Source: Phycisphaerales bacterium
GTDB lineage: Bacteria; Planctomycetota; Phycisphaerae; Phycisphaerales; UBA1924
Assembly: GCA_013360675.1 (NCBI GenBank)
Contig: JABWBB010000005.1
Span: 23,330 to 87,329, forward strand
Direction: 5' to 3'
DNA: 64,000 bases
Shown: positions 25,187 to 37,030 of the stretch, piece by piece
Layout: every line of letters starts with the position of its first letter
Numbering within the stretch: position 1 is the first letter of the stretch
Position numbers and translations under genes: made by a program
Notes under the pieces: generated by a model
The model's database searches: none
What the model was told of the DNA's origin: nothing
The model's input: only the letters and a program-made list of their open reading frames with translations

Positions 25187-26029
25187 ATGTCGGATCATGG
25201 TGAAGAACACGGCGAGGGCGGCGGCTCGCATGGCGGGAGCCACGGCGGTGGGCACGGCGGCGGCGGACATGCCGAGGGCGAGCATGAAGGCGCCCCCGAG
25301 TGGCTCATCTCCTTCGCCGACATGGTCATGCTCATCATGGGTTTCTTCGTCATCATGCTCGCGATGAACATGGGGCCCAAGACGACCGCGGTTCAGGGAG
25401 GCGAGCCGGGGGAAAGCAATGTCTCTCCCGCGGCGCCCGACATGATGGATCTGGTCATCGCACTGCGCGAGGGTTTCAACAACAAGTTCGACATCAACTC
25501 GACCCGGCCCGAGGACCAGCCCTTCCTTCGCCGCATCAAGGAGCGGATGGGCGGGCCCGCGCGCGACGACGCCCCCTCGGGCAAAGCCCCGTCCGTGCAA
25601 TCGCTCAATCGCGGGGACAGCGCTAAGCCGACGGCGGTGATCACATTCGACGATCGCTCGGCCCTGCTCACGTCCGCCGCCCGGCAGACCCTCAACGAGG
25701 CCGCCGCCAAGTTCGGCGGGCAGCGTTACGTGATCGAGGTGCGTGGGCACGTCAGCCCGTTCGAATCGATGCGTCAGGAACAGACCGCGCGTCAGTTGTC
25801 GTACGAACGGGCCATGGCCGCCGCGACGCTCCTGGCCGAGGCCGGGATCGAGTGGGAACTGCTGCGGATCGTGTCGTGCGGGGCAGCGGATCGAGTGGTC
25901 GGTCGCACCTTTGACCGGATGGAAGACCGCTCGAACCAGCGTGTGGAACTGATCATCACCAACGAACTGGCCGCCCCGGATGTCTACTCGGCTCCGTCCA
26001 AGGCGGAACAGGCCGCGGCCCCGGAGTGA
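25187..26029 (+). CDS. motB: Flagellar stator protein MotB with His-rich N-terminus
   Basis: The peptidoglycan-anchored stator subunit, 280 residues. The single membrane helix (about 39-60, LISFADMVMLIMGFFVIML) contains the Asp of the ion path in FADM. An OmpA-like peptidoglycan-binding domain covers about 145-262 (VIEVRGHVSP, NQRVELIITNE). The cytoplasmic N-terminus before the helix is unusual: about 35 residues of mostly His, Gly and Glu with nine His, a pattern able to bind metal. A GGGAG ribosome site precedes the ATG. It ends 27 bp from the convergent amidohydrolase gene. Confidence 0.9.
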   Translation: MSDHGEEHGEGGGSHGGSHGGGHGGGGHAEGEHEGAPEWLISFADMVMLIMGFFVIMLAMNMGPKTTAVQGGEPGESNVSPAAPDMMDLVIALREGFNNKFDINSTRPEDQPFLRRIKERMGGPARDDAPSGKAPSVQSLNRGDSAKPTAVITFDDRSALLTSAARQTLNEAAAKFGGQRYVIEVRGHVSPFESMRQEQTARQLSYERAMAAATLLAEAGIEWELLRIVSCGAADRVVGRTFDRMEDRSNQRVELIITNELAAPDVYSAPSKAEQAAAPE

Positions 26030-26056
26030 TCAGGCTTGCCCACGGCCTGACCCGCA

Positions 26057-27355
26057 TCAACGCGGCGTCGAGCTGACAACTTCGCCATTGATGATCACGC
26101 CCACGCACTTGCTGGTGAACTCAAAGGGGTCGCCATCGAACAGGGCCACGTCGGCGTCCTTGCCCGGCTCAAGGGTGCCCAGACGGCTCTGCACGCCAAG
26201 GATCATCGCCGCATCGCGCGTCACCAGGGCCAGGGCCTGCTCGAACGAGAGGCCATGGGCGGCGGTGATGCCCGCCTCGAAGAGCACCACGCGCGTCTTG
26301 GGCACGTAACTCTCGTAGCCGCTCTGCATCGCGACGCGCACGCCCGCGGCAACGAGTTTCGCCGGGGTTTCGACGCTCATGTTCTCGAGCTCGCCGTACG
26401 CCCGCGCCATGCTGGGATGGATGATGACGGGGATTTTTCGGGCGGCGATCTCGTCGATCAGTTGGTATGCCTCCGCCCCCGAATCGAGGATCACCCTGAT
26501 TCCAAATTCGTCGGCGAGACGCAGCACGTTCTGAATGTCCTGCGCGCGGTTGGCGCTGACCAGCAGCGGGACTTCGCCCGCGATCACCCGCCCCAGCATC
26601 TCCAGGCGCAGATCACGCGCGGGCTCTTCCTTGGTCGTTTCGGGCTTGGAATCGCCGGAAGTATCGGTGGGCGAGTCCTTGAGGGCCGAGGCGGCTTTGG
26701 ATTCTCGCTTCTCGCGGTACTCGCGCGCCTTGATCAACTGCTCGCGCAGCATCGCGACCATCTTGCCCCGCGTGCCCGTCGAACGATCGCCACTCTTCTG
26801 CGCCCAGGGCGAGAGTGTGGCGGCGACCGTGACGCCGTCCTTCACGAGCGCGGCCTCGACGGTCCGCCCGCTGGTCTTGACCACCATCGTCTGGCCCGAG
26901 ATGAGTTCGCCCGGGGCGTGCCCGGTGTGCACGGCGGTGATGCCGAACGAACGCACCCATTGCACCAGCGGATCGTTAGGGTTGTAGGCATCGATCGCGC
27001 GCAGTTCGGGCTGGATGGGGCTCGAGCGGTCGAGTTGGTCCTGGTCCTGCTTCTGGTTCAGCAGGCCCGACACCCCCACCGTGCCGCGCGCGTCGATCAG
27101 ACCCGGCGTGGCGATCGCGGCGCGCAGCAGCGTGTACCCCTCGGGGATCTTCACCTGCGTCGCGGGGCCGACCGCCTCGATCTTGCCGTCGCGCATCAGC
27201 ACCACGCCGTCGCGGATCGGCTCGCCCGCCATGGTGTGCACCACGTCGGCGCGGATGGCGACCTGCGCGCTCGCCGATGCGGCCAAGGCCGTCATCGCCG
27301 CGAGGCTGGCAAGAATGGAACGACGAAGCGCACGATGCGCAGAAACGTGTATCAC
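26057..27355 (-). CDS. Amidohydrolase paralog that has lost its metal ligands
   Basis: A 432-residue exported member of the amidohydrolase superfamily. It has a signal peptide (about 1-31, ending SASAQ), the small beta domain and a TIM-barrel pattern ending LGTLEPGKDADVALFDGDPF. Compared with the next gene, every expected metal ligand is gone: PGLIDARGT instead of PGLVDTHSH, LLVSANRA instead of VHHHTHRA, ILDSGAEA instead of VLHHVSEA, and QSGYES instead of HTDDWI. It should not hydrolyse in the usual way; it may be a partner or binding subunit of its neighbour. The GTG start at 27355 overlaps that gene's TGA (GTGA). Confidence 0.85.
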   Translation of the reverse strand: MIHVSAHRALRRSILASLAAMTALAASASAQVAIRADVVHTMAGEPIRDGVVLMRDGKIEAVGPATQVKIPEGYTLLRAAIATPGLIDARGTVGVSGLLNQKQDQDQLDRSSPIQPELRAIDAYNPNDPLVQWVRSFGITAVHTGHAPGELISGQTMVVKTSGRTVEAALVKDGVTVAATLSPWAQKSGDRSTGTRGKMVAMLREQLIKAREYREKRESKAASALKDSPTDTSGDSKPETTKEEPARDLRLEMLGRVIAGEVPLLVSANRAQDIQNVLRLADEFGIRVILDSGAEAYQLIDEIAARKIPVIIHPSMARAYGELENMSVETPAKLVAAGVRVAMQSGYESYVPKTRVVLFEAGITAAHGLSFEQALALVTRDAAMILGVQSRLGTLEPGKDADVALFDGDPFEFTSKCVGVIINGEVVSSTPR

Positions 27356-28710
27356 TCGCCACCCCCGATCCCGGCGTCTTGCAAGGCCTGCTTGGCGCAG
27401 CACAGATAGGGCTCTTGATCGCGCCCGGCGCCGAACCCGCCCACCGCGAAGAGGTGGTCCTCGGGGTTGGCGAGATCAAAGACGAGCTGCCCCTCGACGT
27501 AGGTCTTTTCAATCTTGGTATAGACGCTGAAGGGATCGCCGCTGAGCACGAGGAAGTCGGCGTCTTTGCCCGGTTCGAGCGAGCCGACTCGTTCTCCCAG
27601 GTCGAGCATCTTCGCCCCGGCGAGCGTGACGGCGCGGAGGGCGCCCTCGCGGGACATCCCGCCGCGCACCGCCAGCGCCGCGCTGCGCAGGAAGCGGCGG
27701 CTGTCGGTGATCCAGTCGTCGGTGTGGATGCAGACCGCGGCCCCGGCCCGCTCGAGCGCGCCGCCCGTGCCCAGCGAGAGTTCGGCGGCCTCGAGTTTCC
27801 CGCCGGGCGAATCGATCACGATGATCGAGCAGCCCGCGCCGGCGGCGGCGATCTCGTCGGCCACCTTCCACGCCTCGCTCACGTGGTGCAGCACCACGCG
27901 AAATCCAAACTCGCGCTGCAGGCGCAGCACCGTCATGATGTCATCGGCCCGGTGCGTGTGATGATGCACCACGGTCGCGCCGCTGAGCACGTCGCCCAGC
28001 GCTTCGAGGCCAAGATCGCGGGGCGGCCGCTTGGCCGGGTCGAACGTGCCGTCGGGGTTGCGGGCGGCCTCGACCTTGGCGGCGTATTCCTGGGCCTTGA
28101 TGAAACGCTCGCGCACGAGCGCGGCGCTCTTGGCACGGGTGCCCGGGAAGGGGGCCTCTCGCTGCGAGTTGGTGCCGTTAGCCATCTTGATGCCGCGGGT
28201 GGGGTTGCCCTTGTCGTCGCGGATGAAGAGGTCGTCGATGCGAGCGAAGGGCTTGCCCGCCTTTCGGCGCAGCTTGAGATAGACCGTCTGTCCGCTGAGC
28301 AGGTGCCCCGAACCGGGCATGACATTGACGGTGGTAATCCCCCCCGCGACGGCCCTGCGAAAGCCCGAATCGAGCGGGTTGATGGCATCGAGCACGCGCA
28401 CGTCGGGCTGGATGGGGGCGCTTCCGTCGGCCCCGCCCGCGCCACCGATGTGGCTGTGCGTGTCGACCAGGCCCGGCATGATGACCTTGCCGCGGGCGTC
28501 GATGATCTCGGCCCCCGCGGGGATGGCAACCTGGCCCGCGTCCCCCACCGCGAGAATCGTGCCCTTATGGACCACCAGCGTCCCGTCGGCGATCTCGGGG
28601 CCGCTGGCGGTGATCACCCGCGCATGCGTGAAGGCCAGGGGCGTGTCCTGGGCATGGGCCGCGGCACATGCCAGTACACACGCCACCGCACCAAAGAAAC
28701 CAAATTGCAT
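27352..28710 (-). CDS. Exported amidohydrolase with intact metal site
   Basis: A 452-residue exported amidohydrolase of the imidazolonepropionase-like group. It has a signal peptide (about 1-20, ending AAHAQ) and metal-site motifs PGLVDTHSHIGG (about 80), VHHHTHRADDI, VLHHVSEAWK and CIHTDDW, followed by the family C-terminal LGSLEPGKDADFLVLSGDP. Probable action is hydrolysis of an amide or isopeptide bond in the periplasm; the substrate is not known. The start is the ATG at 28710, with GGAG about nine bases before it. It sits between the ATP-grasp gene (20 bp upstream) and its degenerate paralog (4-bp overlap), forming one unit. Confidence 0.88.
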   Translation of the reverse strand: MQFGFFGAVACVLACAAAHAQDTPLAFTHARVITASGPEIADGTLVVHKGTILAVGDAGQVAIPAGAEIIDARGKVIMPGLVDTHSHIGGAGGADGSAPIQPDVRVLDAINPLDSGFRRAVAGGITTVNVMPGSGHLLSGQTVYLKLRRKAGKPFARIDDLFIRDDKGNPTRGIKMANGTNSQREAPFPGTRAKSAALVRERFIKAQEYAAKVEAARNPDGTFDPAKRPPRDLGLEALGDVLSGATVVHHHTHRADDIMTVLRLQREFGFRVVLHHVSEAWKVADEIAAAGAGCSIIVIDSPGGKLEAAELSLGTGGALERAGAAVCIHTDDWITDSRRFLRSAALAVRGGMSREGALRAVTLAGAKMLDLGERVGSLEPGKDADFLVLSGDPFSVYTKIEKTYVEGQLVFDLANPEDHLFAVGGFGAGRDQEPYLCCAKQALQDAGIGGGE

Positions 28711-28730
28711 GAGGCACACTCCGGGTGAGG

Positions 28731-29711
28731 TCAATCGCTGAGGTCGAACATGGCGCGGAAGGCGCGCCGGTAGATCGCCTTGGCCGCGTCGTAGCCGCGG
28801 GCGTGGTCGCGGGCGAGAAACTCCATCATGACGCCGCTGTTGGCCTCGAGCACCAGGGGCCCCGAGGCGGTCTCCACGATATCAACACTGCCAAACTCGA
28901 GTTCGACGCACGACGCGGCTTTGAGCGCCAGCGGGGTGAGCGCCGCGTGCGTGGCGCTGCCGGGCTCGAGCAGTCGCGGGGCGGCGCCCTGGCCCAGGTT
29001 GTGCCGCCAGTTGAGCAGGTGCTCGACACCCTTGGCCGGGACGCTCGTGAGCAGCGCCAGCGCCGGCGGGTCCATCGAGGCCAGCGCCCGGTCGATGCGC
29101 GTGCGCTCGCCCGGGTCCTTGGCGGCCCGGGCCAGCAGGTCGAGCACGGAACTGGTTCCATCCCCCACCACGCGCGGGCGGACCTTTGAATACGCCAGTT
29201 CCACCCGCCCGCGCAGAACCACGAACCGGTGCTCGGCGCCGATCTCGACAAACGGGCTCAGCGCGATGGCGTGGGTGCGCTGAAACAGGTGCTCAACCGC
29301 GAGTTCGAGTTCCCGCGCGTTCGACACGCGCAAGACCCCCTGCCCCCCCGTGCCCATGTTTTCCTTCACCACCAGGCGGTACTGATGCTCCGCGGCGAAC
29401 TCGAGCATCTTCGCCCAGTTGCCTTCGTGGGGCACGTACGCGCCCATCTTGGGATGCAGAAAGACGCGGTGCGGCACACAGGGAACCCCCCGCGCCGCGA
29501 GCACTTCAGACGACGCCGCCTTGTCGGTGACGATCGCGTGCGTCGCCGCGCTGGAGAGGTCGAACGCATAGCCATAGACGTAGCGGGCTTTGGAGCCCAG
29601 CTCGAGGCGGAGGATCCACCCCTGGCCCAGGTCGTCGAACCGCGCGCCGTGTTCGGCGGCCAGCTCGCGGAGGATCCGGTACAACGCCCGCTCTGTGTTC
29701 AGGCCCGTCAT
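28731..29711 (-). CDS. Stand-alone cyanophycin-synthetase-like ATP-grasp ligase
   Basis: A 326-residue ATP-grasp enzyme, a fold that joins a carboxylate to an amine via an acyl phosphate. ATP-binding elements include RLVVKENMGTGGQGV (about 123-137), SPFVEIGAEHRFVV and the late Asn ligand in VLEANSGVMMEF (about 298). The KVRPRVVGDGTSSVLDLL segment and VPAKGVEHLLNWRHNLGQG resemble the C-terminal ATP-grasp half of cyanophycin synthetase and GshF, but no Mur-ligase half is present. I chose the ATG at 29711. It is the first gene of a minus-strand unit with two amidohydrolases. The product is unknown; a small peptide is one possibility. Confidence 0.8.
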   Translation of the reverse strand: MTGLNTERALYRILRELAAEHGARFDDLGQGWILRLELGSKARYVYGYAFDLSSAATHAIVTDKAASSEVLAARGVPCVPHRVFLHPKMGAYVPHEGNWAKMLEFAAEHQYRLVVKENMGTGGQGVLRVSNARELELAVEHLFQRTHAIALSPFVEIGAEHRFVVLRGRVELAYSKVRPRVVGDGTSSVLDLLARAAKDPGERTRIDRALASMDPPALALLTSVPAKGVEHLLNWRHNLGQGAAPRLLEPGSATHAALTPLALKAASCVELEFGSVDIVETASGPLVLEANSGVMMEFLARDHARGYDAAKAIYRRAFRAMFDLSD

Positions 29712-29826
29712 GCGATGGGCCAAGCGTAGCGGATCGCCCGGGCCAGGAACGCCTTTCATTCCGGACCGCCCCGTGTAGACTGCAAAGGTCAGCCGCGGGG
29801 ATTCTCGCCCCCAGGGAGCGCTCGGC

Positions 29827-30309
29827 GTGCTCTACCTCCTCCGACATGCCAAGGCCATGCGCGACTCGCCCACGGGGCGAGACATCGACCGCGCCCTGGC
29901 GCCGCGGGGTATCGAACAGGCCCGATTTATCGCCTTTGCGCTGGGGCGTCGCGCCGGGGCCTGCCCCATGCCACCGGCTCGACTCGTCGCCAGCCCCGCA
30001 CTCCGGGCGGCCCAGACGGCGGGAATCCTCGGCGTCTCGCTGGGGCTGAGCGTTGAACACAAGCCGCAACTCGCACCCAACGCCCCCGCGCAGGCCGTGA
30101 CCGACCTGATCGCCGCGTTGATGCTCGACAAAGCCCCCGCGCTGATCGTGGGACACAACCCCACCCTCGAGGACGCCCTGGCCCTGGCGACCAATGAAGA
30201 GCAGGGCGACCCTCATATCCGCACGGGTGAGCTCATCACCCTCGAACCCGCCCCCCTCGACAGCCCCGCGCTGGTGCGGGTTGTTGCACGCCTGCGCATG
30301 GACGAGTAA
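29827..30309 (+). CDS. SixA-like phosphohistidine phosphatase
   Basis: A 160-residue histidine-phosphatase-family protein of the SixA group, which removes phosphate from His in signalling proteins such as HPt domains. It carries the LLRHAKA motif with catalytic Arg-His at residues 6-7, a later Arg in SPALRAAQT, and IVGHNPTLED with the second catalytic His (about 108). The start is a GTG at 29827 with GGGAG upstream. It is divergent from the ATP-grasp gene, about 115 bp between starts. Confidence 0.88.
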   Translation: MLYLLRHAKAMRDSPTGRDIDRALAPRGIEQARFIAFALGRRAGACPMPPARLVASPALRAAQTAGILGVSLGLSVEHKPQLAPNAPAQAVTDLIAALMLDKAPALIVGHNPTLEDALALATNEEQGDPHIRTGELITLEPAPLDSPALVRVVARLRMDE

Positions 30310-30551
30310 ACCGTCCCTGCGATTCCAGTGCGTGTAACGCGGGGTTTATCGCCCCAACCCGACCAGAACCCTGCTTTTTGCGCGAATTCCACTCGCTTGG
30401 AGGAACTCTGGCCGACATCTTCCGGTAGCATGAGGGGCGGAACGGGTGCGTCTGTGTGAAGATGCTCCGGCCCCTCGCACGGATACGCCGCGCGCCTCGC
30501 TCCCACCCTTTACGGAACCGGGCAGGCCCGCCGGGCGTCGGAGTCAGCATT

Positions 30552-31517
30552 ATGAATCGCATCACGAGCGGCACAAGCATCACGACGGCCTTTGTCCTTG
30601 CCCTGGCCGGCGCCACGACGGGCGTGCAGGCGCAGCAGGCCGCATCGATGGGCACCGGCGCGACGCTCACCAGCACGCACCCCAAGCGCGACACGGCGAA
30701 CCGGATGATGCGTCCCATCACCATCGAGTTCAGCCAGACTCGCCTCGAGGACGTGATGAAGTTCCTCGCCGACGTGACCACCGCCGACATCGAGGTGATG
30801 TGGACCGACAACCAGAACGTGACAGGCCTCGACAAGGACACCGAGATCACGCTGACCTCGCGCGGGGCCAGCGCCCTGGCCGTGCTCGAGAAGGTGCTCG
30901 AAAAGGCCGCGACGGATTCGGCGGGCACGGGCGGCAACACGTGGCAGTTGACGCCGTCGGGCACGCTGCAGGTCGGGCCCAAGGCCCGCCTCAACCGCTG
31001 GAAGCGCGTCGAGGTCTACCCCATCGGCGATCTGCTGCTCGATCTGCCCGTCTATAACGACGCGCCCGAGTTTGACCTGCAGGCCGTGCTCCAGGGTGCG
31101 CAGCAGGGCGGCGGCGGCGGCGGCCAGAGCCCCTTCCAGACCGAGCAGAACCAGGACCGCGACACCCGCACCCAGGAAGAAAAGGCCCGCGATCTCATCA
31201 GCATTCTCACCCGCCTCGTCGAACCCGAGCAGTGGGCCGACGGCGGGGGCGACGGCGGCACCATCACCTTCTTCCAGGGCAGCCTGCTCGTCAACGCCGC
31301 CGATTACATGCACCGCGAACTCGCCGGATATCCCTGGTGGCCCAAGAGCCGCACCCGCATCGCCATGGCCAAAGGGCGGCGCTACGTCACCCTCAGCGGC
31401 GACGCGACCCTCGGCAAGGTCGACGGGATGATCAATGTCCCCGTCACCGGTGCCGTGCCCGGACAGGGCGGTGGCGGTGGCGGCAACAACCCGCCCGATC
31501 CGCTCGGGCCTGGTTGA
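30552..31517 (+). CDS. Exported STN/secretin-N-like protein
   Basis: A 321-residue exported protein. It has a signal peptide (about 1-28, ending GVQAQ) and an STN-like domain (about 45-160) as in secretin N-termini (ITIEFSQTRLEDVMKFLADV). A segment APEFDLQAVLQGAQQG with a poly-Gly run follows, closely matching the big secretin at 40925, then a short tail ending in poly-Gly and Pro. No secretin pore domain is present, so it is a truncated or accessory relative. The ATG at 30552 was chosen because the signal peptide begins there. A strong terminator lies 48 bases past the stop. About 240 non-coding bases precede it. Confidence 0.75.
   Translation: MNRITSGTSITTAFVLALAGATTGVQAQQAASMGTGATLTSTHPKRDTANRMMRPITIEFSQTRLEDVMKFLADVTTADIEVMWTDNQNVTGLDKDTEITLTSRGASALAVLEKVLEKAATDSAGTGGNTWQLTPSGTLQVGPKARLNRWKRVEVYPIGDLLLDLPVYNDAPEFDLQAVLQGAQQGGGGGGQSPFQTEQNQDRDTRTQEEKARDLISILTRLVEPEQWADGGGDGGTITFFQGSLLVNAADYMHRELAGYPWWPKSRTRIAMAKGRRYVTLSGDATLGKVDGMINVPVTGAVPGQGGGGGGNNPPDPLGPG
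31062..31156 (+). repeat. 95-bp block nearly identical to one in the secretin gene
   Basis: This coding block differs at only about four of 95 positions from 43145-43239 in the secretin gene, and both are read in the same frame. The flanks are much less alike. It encodes the APEFDLQAVLQGAQQG and Gly-run segment ending QTEQNQ. Confidence 0.85.
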
Positions 31518-31565
31518 TCAGGCCGCTTGAACAATACGCGAACGCGTCACCAAGAGTGATATGCG

Positions 31566-31595
31566 AAAGAGAGGCGATGGCCTCTCTTTTTTTTT
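31566..31595 (+). terminator. Rho-independent terminator of the STN-like gene
   Basis: AAAGAGAGGC at 31566-31575 pairs with GCCTCTCTTT at 31580-31589 around the loop GATG, followed by an unbroken T-run to 31595. Confidence 0.93.
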
Positions 31596-31616
31596 CGTAT
31601 CAACTCGGAGCGGGGG

Positions 31617-31830
31617 TTAGGCGGGCGGCTTCTCTGCCGCTTCTTCTTCCACTACCCAATCTCGTGGGGCAGGCGGCCCGCCTGTCCCCTCCATTTCATA
31701 CCCTTCATTCAGACCCCGTACCTCTCGCAGAGTGCCCGAGAAGAAGGGGTAGGGGCAGGCGGGCCGCCTGCCCCACGAGGGAGTGAAGGGGAAGAGGCAG
31801 AGGCAGAAGCGGATGATCCGCCCGCCCCTC
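31617..31830. repeat. REP-like imperfect inverted repeat between convergent genes
   Basis: Two arms of about 70-75 bases in opposite orientation flank about 70 bases. The innermost 24 bases of each arm (31661-31684 and 31756-31779) are exact reverse complements, and each contains its own palindrome of the type CAGGCGG-C-CCGCCTG. Outside that core the arms agree imperfectly (pyrimidine-rich left, purine-rich right). It fills most of the non-coding stretch 31518-31884 between the STN-like gene and gcvP, which end facing each other, the usual place for REP/BIME elements. No open frame is seen in it. Confidence 0.75.
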
Positions 31831-31884
31831 GAACGTGTGGCGTGACGAAAGCACCAGCCCCCGCGGCGGGGCGCTGAAGCGAAC

Positions 31885-34827
<2,943 letters not shown>

Positions 34828-34994
34828 GGCGGGTTCGCGATCTCTCTTCGTGGGGACGCCGCGGGGAACACCCACCGGCAGCGGGCGTAACTCTAGGGGG
34901 CGTACGTCCCCGCTTGGCGGCGCGTACCCTCGTGCTGACGCGTTGACATGGGTGTACGCGTTCCCGGCCCTGGGCCTTGCCCCGGAGACTCCTG

Positions 34995-37016
34995 ATGCGC
35001 ACTCGTCGAATCGTTCGCTCGGCATGGATCCTGGTCCTTGGCGCGATGACGCTGGGTTTGGGGCATGGTGTCGCCATGGCCGCGGCGCCGTCCGCCCTTG
35101 TCGATCCCAAGACCACCCCCGCCACGCTCGACGAGCTGGCGGCGGATATCAATACCTATCGCCAGCACATCAACACGCTGGCCAACCCGTTCTTCGAGGG
35201 GCGTGCCCCCGGCACGGACGGGATCCAGCGCGCCGCGGACTACATCGAGTTTCATTTCAAACGCCACAATCTTGAGCCGGCCTTCACGGGTAGCGGCGAC
35301 GACGCCCCCAGGACCTATCGCCAGCCCTTCCAGGCACCCGATTCGCTCCGCCCGGGCGACACGCTCAAAGTTCGCATGCAGGCCCTCTCGTACACCATCG
35401 CCGGGGCACCCGGGCCCGCCCTCAAGCCCGAGCGTGATTTCAGCGTCATCGGGTATTCGGGCAGCGCGACGGTCAGCGGGCCGCTGGTCTTCGTGGGCTA
35501 CGGCATCGAGAAGGGACGCGAGGACTACACCAGCTTCCCCAAGGACCTTGACCTGAGCGGCTCGATCGCGCTGCTCATGCGCTTCGAGCCCATGAACGAC
35601 GAGGGCAAGAGCCGCTGGGCCAACCGGGGCTGGTCGCCCTCGTCCACGCTCGAGGAGAAGCTCAAGGCCGTCGCCTCGCGCAAGCCCGCGGCGATCATCC
35701 TGGTGAACCCGCCCGGCGTAGCCGACGCCCGCGTGGGCAAACTCGAAGGGCTGGAACTGCGCGGGCGTCGCCCGATCGACGTCCCCGTGGTGATGGCCTC
35801 GCCCGAGAGCATCGACGCGCTCCTCGCGGGCGCCACCTCGGGCGATACCACGCTGCTGAAGCTCCGCCAGACCGCCGACGAGGGGACCAGCACCGCGACC
35901 TTCGGCAACGTGAGCGTCAGCGTGGATGTCACGCTCGACCGCGTGAAACTGATGAGCGATAACATGGGCGGGATCCTGCGCGGACGCGGCACCCTGGCCG
36001 ACGAGTACATCGTCATCGGATCGCACTACGACCACGTCGGCTACGGGTACTTCGGCTCGCGCGATTCCAGGGGTCGCGGCGTGCTCCACCCGGGCGCTGA
36101 CGACAACGGCTCGGGCACGTCGGGCATGCTCACGCTGGTGGGCAAGCTCGCCGCGGCGTACGCCGATCTCCCCGCCGATGCCAACGTGCGTTCGATCCTC
36201 TTCCTGGGCTTCTCGGCCGAAGAATCGGGCCTCAACGGGTCGCGCTTCTATTGCGAGAACCCCCCCTTCCCCCTCGCCAAGCACTACCTCATGATCAACA
36301 TGGACATGATCGGCCGCCTGCGCGACAAGCCCCCGATGGAGCTGGGCGGCGTGGGCACGGCCGAGGGGCTCAAGGAATGGCTGGCCCCCTACGTCGATAA
36401 CGCGGGGTTCAAGATCGCGCAGAAGAACTCGGGCTTTGGCCCGTCGGATCACGCGAGTTTCACCGCCGTCAAGGTGCCCGCGCTCTTCTTCTTCACCGGC
36501 CTGCACGACGAGTACCACATGCCGACGGACGTCGCCTCGCTCATCAACGTCGAGGGGGCGGCGAAGGTCTGCGACCTGGTCTACCGCGTGGCCCTGGGCG
36601 CGGCGATGCGTCCCGAAGCCTTGGTGTGGACCAGCGGCGCACGCCGTGAGCGCGAGCCCGCCGAGACAGCACCCGCCGAAGCACCCACCGCGCAGGCCCC
36701 GCAGGATCAGCCCGGCCCCTCGCCCCTGGGCGGCGTGAGTGTGCGCTTTGGGATCTCGCCGGGTGATTACAGCGGCGAAGAACCGGGCGTGCTGGTGGGC
36801 GAGGTGCTGGAGAACCTGCCCGCGGCCAAGGCCGGCCTGCTCAAGGGCGACCTGATGGTCTCGTGGAACGGGACGAAACTCGAGCGCGTGGAGGACTGGA
36901 TGCCCCTGCTGCGTGCGCATAAGCCCGGCGACAAGGTGACGATCATCGTGAAGCGCGACGGGAGGGACGTCACGCTTGAGGCGACGCTGACGGGTCGCCA
37001 GCAGCAGAACCAGTAA
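34995..37016 (+). CDS. Secreted M28-family zinc aminopeptidase with PDZ domain
   Basis: A 673-residue exported peptidase. It has a signal segment (about 1-35), a PA-like insert (about 140-290, with [13 protein letters not shown]), and the M28 catalytic domain with zinc ligands in GSHYDHVG (about 343), [23 protein letters not shown] and a late His in [11 protein letters not shown] Pro/Ala linker leads to a C-terminal PDZ domain (about 575-665, [18 protein letters not shown]). It probably trims peptides in the periplasm or outside the cell. The start is ATG 34995 with GGAG ten bases before. It is divergent from gcvP and convergent with the lipoprotein gene, 14 bp away. Confidence 0.9.
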   Translation: MRTRRIVRSAWILVLGAMTLGLGHGVAMAAAPSALVDPKTTPATLDELAADINTYRQHINTLANPFFEGRAPGTDGIQRAADYIEFHFKRHNLEPAFTGSGDDAPRTYRQPFQAPDSLRPGDTLKVRMQALSYTIAGAPGPALKPERDFSVIGYSGSATVSGPLVFVGYGIEKGREDYTSFPKDLDLSGSIALLMRFEPMNDEGKSRWANRGWSPSSTLEEKLKAVASRKPAAIILVNPPGVADARVGKLEGLELRGRRPIDVPVVMASPESIDALLAGATSGDTTLLKLRQTADEGTSTATFGNVSVSVDVTLDRVKLMSDNMGGILRGRGTLADEYIVIGSHYDHVGYGYFGSRDSRGRGVLHPGADDNGSGTSGMLTLVGKLAAAYADLPADANVRSILFLGFSAEESGLNGSRFYCENPPFPLAKHYLMINMDMIGRLRDKPPMELGGVGTAEGLKEWLAPYVDNAGFKIAQKNSGFGPSDHASFTAVKVPALFFFTGLHDEYHMPTDVASLINVEGAAKVCDLVYRVALGAAMRPEALVWTSGARREREPAETAPAEAPTAQAPQDQPGPSPLGGVSVRFGISPGDYSGEEPGVLVGEVLENLPAAKAGLLKGDLMVSWNGTKLERVEDWMPLLRAHKPGDKVTIIVKRDGRDVTLEATLTGRQQQNQ

Positions 37017-37030
37017 CACGCCAGTTGGCG

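Noticed and set aside
34828..34994. A glycine riboswitch upstream of gcvP
   Set aside because: No tandem aptamer pattern fits in these 167 bases.
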